Below, piece by piece: positions 63,557 to 64,000 of a stretch of 64,000 bases of DNA; the first letter of the stretch is position 1; every line of letters begins with the position of its first letter. The translations under genes were made by a program, and so were the position numbers. The notes under the pieces are model-generated. The model was given only the letters and a program-made list of their open reading frames with translations. It ran no database searches and was not told where the DNA came from. The stretch comes from JBBIRG01 sp964410965 (GTDB lineage Bacteria > CLD3 > SB21 > JBBIRG01), in NCBI GenBank assembly GCA_964410965.1, contig CAYPIY010000003.1, forward strand, positions 310,001-374,000. The letters run 5' to 3'.

Positions 63557-64000
63557 TGATTAAAAAGAACCTTGTCTACACCGGAATCCTCATCACGGGC
63601 GCGCTCATCGGGATCATATATTTTATTTACAGCTTTCCGGATACTTTCTCCGAATTTACGCTGAAATCGGGCATGAAACGGGAGGACGTCGGTAAACATC
63701 TGAAAGATGTCCTGTCGTTTCCTGAACTCGCCACACCCATTAACTACGAAAATTTCAACCGCGAAATCGGACTCAGTTCTGATGACCGGCAAATAAGGTT
63801 TCTGCAGGAAACCCTCGGTTTTGAAGACGCCAACCGCGCAATTGAGAAACTGATCCCTGTGTACAGGTGGACCATAAGGTACATGAATCTTTTCGACAGT
63901 TCTTCGGGGATGAACATAAATTTCGGAGCCTCACCGGCCAAGAGCGAAGGAATCGATAAAATTAAAGATAAAAAACCTCTTCATGTGGAATTCGATCTCT
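63553..64000 (+). CDS. Membrane-anchored protein, cut by the right edge
   Basis: 149 codons are visible without a stop. A membrane helix lies at about 7-26 (YTGILITGALIGIIYFIYSF), followed by a hydrophilic, probably extracytoplasmic part ('LKSGMKREDVGKHLKDVL', 'LFDSSSGMNINFG'). No family is recognised. The ATG overlaps the glycosyltransferase stop (ATGA; a second ATG follows directly), so the two are translationally coupled and probably act in the same envelope pathway. Confidence 0.65.
   Translation, partial: MMIKKNLVYTGILITGALIGIIYFIYSFPDTFSEFTLKSGMKREDVGKHLKDVLSFPELATPINYENFNREIGLSSDDRQIRFLQETLGFEDANRAIEKLIPVYRWTIRYMNLFDSSSGMNINFGASPAKSEGIDKIKDKKPLHVEFDL

Overview
The window looks like a chromosomal piece of a Gram-negative bacterium of the FCB group (Calditrichota, KSB1 or Ignavibacteriota-like), with a base composition near 50% G+C by eye. 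The signs are a giant secreted protein ending in the YQNYPNPFNP type IX-secretion/FlgD-like tail, several upstream sites matching the Bacteroidetes-type promoter TAnnTTTG, an outer-membrane porin and heptose synthesis (GmhA), and several families typical of that group: the so-called 'asparagine synthetase B' family, paired M16 peptidases, fused alpha/beta E1 dehydrogenase, and lamin-tail/CARDB proteins. No rRNA, tRNA, CRISPR array, insertion sequence or prophage was recognised. All genes look intact except the two cut by the window edges.

Layout. 1-4.5 kb (minus): a lamin-tail/CARDB surface protein, open at the left edge, behind a TPR plus periplasmic-binding-fold protein. 4.7-9.2 kb (plus): gmhA, a transketolase and rarA. 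9.2-17.8 kb: a CHASE4/PAS sensor kinase, its NarL-type regulator and a 1,625-residue modular secreted protein. 17.9-22.4 kb: uvrB, a TPR lipoprotein, an ECF sigma factor and a membrane anti-sigma candidate. 22.6-26.8 kb (minus): an MFS transporter and an inactive/active M16 peptidase pair. 27.0-32.1 kb: a TPR/five-PAS/GAF protein with no kinase, a cysteine-rich ferredoxin touching it, a small lipoprotein and a lysine-rich exported protein. 32.2-33.9 kb: ettA.

34.3-42.5 kb holds an NAD-linked group 3d [NiFe]-hydrogenase locus: hoxF (fused to a NuoE-like domain), hoxU, hoxY and hoxH, then a MobB-like P-loop protein, a porin and the HoxW maturation protease, followed by an RluD-type pseudouridine synthase. 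HoxFU form the NAD-reducing module and HoxYH the hydrogenase module. HoxW would trim the 24-residue HoxH tail. No hyp genes are present, so cofactor assembly must be encoded elsewhere.

42.5-45.8 kb (minus) reads M23 peptidase, bactofilin, atpZ-like, atpI-like, atpB, atpE and then stops at a terminator, so the ATP synthase genes are split. 46-49.5 kb (minus): DUF2752 and DUF4870 membrane proteins, a PAS plus H-box protein overlapping a TrmJ-like methyltransferase, and a PgeF/YfiH protein. 49.7-55.4 kb: an E1 alpha/beta fusion, a GT-C glycosyltransferase, a three-repeat exported protein, a membrane protein and a YdeI-like protein. 55.4-62 kb (minus): SDR/EamA pair, WG-repeat protein, the 'asparagine synthetase B'-like protein, a PTS EIIA protein and RqcH. 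62.2-64 kb: a second polytopic glycosyltransferase and a truncated membrane protein.

The parts most worth follow-up are the kinase-less PAS/GAF protein with its ferredoxin, the hydrogenase locus with its extra genes, the compositional mosaic inside the giant repeat protein, and the PAS/H-box protein without an ATPase domain.
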